Shown piece by piece: positions 6,211 through 7,418 of a DNA stretch of 7,418 nucleotides. Both the position numbers and the translations under genes were made by a program. The notes beneath the pieces are model-generated. The model was not told where the DNA came from and did no database searches. It saw only the letters and a program-made list of their open reading frames with translations. Source of the DNA: Deltaproteobacteria bacterium (GTDB taxonomy: Bacteria > Desulfobacterota > Desulfobacteria > Desulfobacterales > C00003060); contig QMMV01000093.1 in the NCBI GenBank assembly GCA_003647435.1, positions 1-7,418 of the forward strand. The letters are read 5' to 3'. Numbering within the stretch: the stretch's first letter is position 1; each line of letters starts with the position of its first letter.

Positions 6211-7141
6211 GTATTTCCTCACCAACGATTCTGACTTCTGGTTCTAAATTTATCTCAAACTTACTCAACACTTCTTGCTGGACATGTTTCATCAGAGCAA
6301 TTACTTCAGCAGCACATGCGCCCCCCGTATTCAGGATAAAATTGGCATGCTTTGTTGACACCTCGGCGTTGCCGACTCGAAACCCTTTGAGGCCGGCTTT
6401 TTCAATCAGCTCGCCCGCCGACATCCCGCTCTGTGGATTGCGGAAGATGCAGCCGGCGCCTGGAAAAGAGAGCGGCTGTGTCAACCTGCGCCTCCTCTGC
6501 ATCTCTAACGCCTCTTTTTGAAGGGTTTCTCGATCTGTCCGCTTAAGCCTGAACTCGCCCCGCAGAATCACGCTACCTTTTTCCAATTCCAGCCTTCTGT
6601 AAGAGAAACGAAGTTGCTCCCTCTGGATGGTGACAATATCGCCGTTGCCGTTGAGGATAACAATGGCGTTTGTGATGTCAGCCATACATACACCCCAGGC
6701 CCCTGCATTCATCATGAGAGCCCCGCCCACGGTGGCCGGAATGCCGAGAGCGAAGTTAAGGCCGGCCAGGCCGCGATTAAGCGCATGTTTGCCAAGTCGC
6801 CGCAGCAGTGTACCTGCCCCGGCTGCAACGTTGACCGTCCTGTCGGAACCGTCCTGAGAAGACTGTTCAATAACGGTAAATCCATCGGCCAGCTTAAGCA
6901 CAAGTCCGCGAATACCACCGTCACGCACCAACAGGTTGCTTCCGGCACCAACAATCATCCAGGGATAACCCCTCTCGCCGGCCCAGCCAATAACATCTTT
7001 TACCTGTTGATCGGATTTGAGGGTTATCATGGCATCGGCCGGCCCACCGATTCCAAAGGTTGTATGGCGCCACATGGGTTCATCAAAAAAGACATCGCGC
7101 CCGAAACGATCTTTGAGCCATTTTTTGTCGATGTCATTCAT
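6191..7141 (-). CDS. murB: UDP-N-acetylenolpyruvoylglucosamine reductase MurB
   Basis: This cytoplasmic FAD enzyme reduces UDP-GlcNAc-enolpyruvate to UDP-MurNAc with NADPH, the second committed step of peptidoglycan synthesis. It has 316 residues, near the usual length for the shorter type II class. The FAD-binding region has TTFGIGGPADAM (27-38), VGAGSNLLVRDGG (64-76) and LGIPATVGGALMMNAGAWG (132-150). The MurB C-terminal domain has PGAGCIFRNP (227-236), GLKGFRVGNAEVSTKHANFI (250-269) and LEPEVRIVG (299-307). Catalytic positions appear to be R182 (after Y181), C231 where E. coli has Ser229 as proton donor, and E302. Cys at that position is seen in other MurB proteins, so activity is expected. 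The ATG at 7141 has only a weak GGTG about 9 bases upstream. The neighbours murC and ddl, common in dcw clusters, are not adjacent here within the window. Confidence 0.97.
   Translation of the reverse strand: MNDIDKKWLKDRFGRDVFFDEPMWRHTTFGIGGPADAMITLKSDQQVKDVIGWAGERGYPWMIVGAGSNLLVRDGGIRGLVLKLADGFTVIEQSSQDGSDRTVNVAAGAGTLLRRLGKHALNRGLAGLNFALGIPATVGGALMMNAGAWGVCMADITNAIVILNGNGDIVTIQREQLRFSYRRLELEKGSVILRGEFRLKRTDRETLQKEALEMQRRRRLTQPLSFPGAGCIFRNPQSGMSAGELIEKAGLKGFRVGNAEVSTKHANFILNTGGACAAEVIALMKHVQQEVLSKFEINLEPEVRIVGEEIRAQKLL
6216..6220 (-). promoter_or_regulatory. Probable ribosome binding site for ftsQ inside murB
   Basis: On the minus strand GAGGA is followed by AATAC and GTG (6210). It lies in the last codons of murB. 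It favours the GTG at 6210 over the upstream GTG 6222 or TTG 6225, which have no purine-rich site at the right distance. The spacing is a little short, so the choice is not certain. Confidence 0.55.
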
Positions 7142-7212
7142 TTATCTGTTCACCGCTGCCTGGAACACTGCCACCGGGGGCAATGACTACCCTACGTTTA
7201 CTTCCATAGTTA

Positions 7213-7266
7213 GTGCCTGAACGAAGACCTATGTTCAGGCAAAATCCGAATATCGAAACTGTGAGA
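7213..7266 (+). repeat. Hairpin-bearing intergenic repeat, copy 2 (upstream of murB)
   Basis: This plus-strand copy contains a perfect 9-base inverted repeat: TGCCTGAAC (7214-7222), a 10-base loop, and GTTCAGGCA (7233-7241), followed by AAATCCGAATATCGAAACTG. It matches copy 1 in the ftsA-ftsZ spacer (4139 down to 4086) at 43 of 54 positions by hand alignment, with the same loop length. The two copies are in opposite orientation. Confidence 0.75.
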
Positions 7267-7289
7267 TTCGAAGCAAATTCGAATACAAG

Positions 7290-7339
7290 ATGACAAAATG
7301 AGCAAAGCAAACTGCCTGGAAATTTACTGCTTTTGTCAT
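7290..7339. repeat. Inverted repeat ATGACAAAA / TTTTGTCAT
   Basis: Perfect 9-base arms lie at 7290-7298 and 7331-7339, with a 32-base centre. Outside them, AAATCCGAATATCGA on the left (about 7241-7255) and TCGTATTTCGGATTT on the right (about 7351-7365) are near-complements. The whole region of about 7241-7365 is therefore one long imperfect palindrome. Function is unknown; it fits an eroded intergenic repeat. Confidence 0.55.
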
Positions 7340-7418
7340 TGTTTCGGACTTCGTATTTCGGATTTCGCATTTCTGACACACAAACAGGGACTCCGGTTCT
7401 CACGAATTAGTCACCGCT

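Larger units (their letters stand above)
7142..7418. other. Spacer upstream of murB, repeat-rich, no gene seen
   Basis: This 277-base stretch up to the right edge holds TCTGTTCACCG (7145-7155), the second hairpin repeat (7213-7266), and AT-rich words of the type AAATCCGAATATCGA facing TCGTATTTCGGATTT. An open frame spans 7134-7403 on the minus strand, but it runs across these repeats, has no family resemblance and is probably not a gene. A promoter for the murB operon should lie here or further right. I found no -35/-10 pair good enough to call. Confidence 0.55.

Noticed and set aside
7214..7241. Rho-independent terminator
   Set aside because: The 9-base stem has no T-tract on either strand; it is better explained as part of the dispersed repeat.
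7134..7403. 89-codon open frame upstream of murB on the minus strand
   Set aside because: It runs through AAATCCGAA-type repeat words and a palindrome, overlaps the murB start, and shows no family features.
1..7418. A new defence, mobile or biosynthetic system
   Set aside because: All intact genes belong to known housekeeping or repair families; there are no transposases, integrases, nucleases or toxin-like pairs.

Overview
The window carries a cell-division (dcw-type) gene block on the minus strand, read murB -> ftsQ -> ftsA -> ftsZ -> an uncharacterised radical-SAM protein. A plus-strand O6-alkylguanine-DNA alkyltransferase gene (ogt type) converges on the radical-SAM gene and overlaps its 3' end. 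A short C-terminal coding fragment lies at the left edge. Gene order, FtsZ and FtsA sequence character, mid-range GC and the TIGR03960-like radical-SAM protein suggest a Desulfobacterota (former deltaproteobacterial) bacterium, possibly uncultured. That placement is inference from sequence feel, not from a search.

Layout: 2-70 is the tail of an unidentified plus-strand gene. 71-458 is a long spacer, with degenerate short words and AT-rich DNA on the left and a GC-rich island (about 297-424) that may be a decayed gene. 459-1049 is ogt (+). 964-2712 is the radical-SAM gene (-). 2713-2885 is a word-rich spacer. 2886-4055 is ftsZ (-). 4056-4138 is a spacer holding a hairpin repeat. 4139-5365 is ftsA (-), 5368-6210 is ftsQ (-) and 6191-7141 is murB (-). 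7142-7418 is a spacer with a second copy of the hairpin repeat and long imperfect inverted repeats.

How the genes work together: MurB completes UDP-N-acetylmuramic acid for peptidoglycan. FtsQ bridges early and late divisome proteins across the inner membrane. FtsA anchors FtsZ filaments to the membrane, and FtsZ forms the ring. murB/ftsQ overlap and ftsQ/ftsA are 2 bases apart, so translation is probably coupled. ftsZ has its own very strong ribosome binding site after a spacer. The radical-SAM gene could be the last gene of this unit, but its role is unknown. Ogt repairs O6-alkylguanine and has no evident link to division.

The protein-coding genes are conventional, and I see no undescribed multi-gene system. 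The most interesting signal is between the genes. The longer spacers are built from short degenerate repeated words. One 54-base hairpin-bearing element occurs both between ftsA and ftsZ and upstream of murB, and it creates a false N-terminal extension of FtsZ if the start is called too far upstream.
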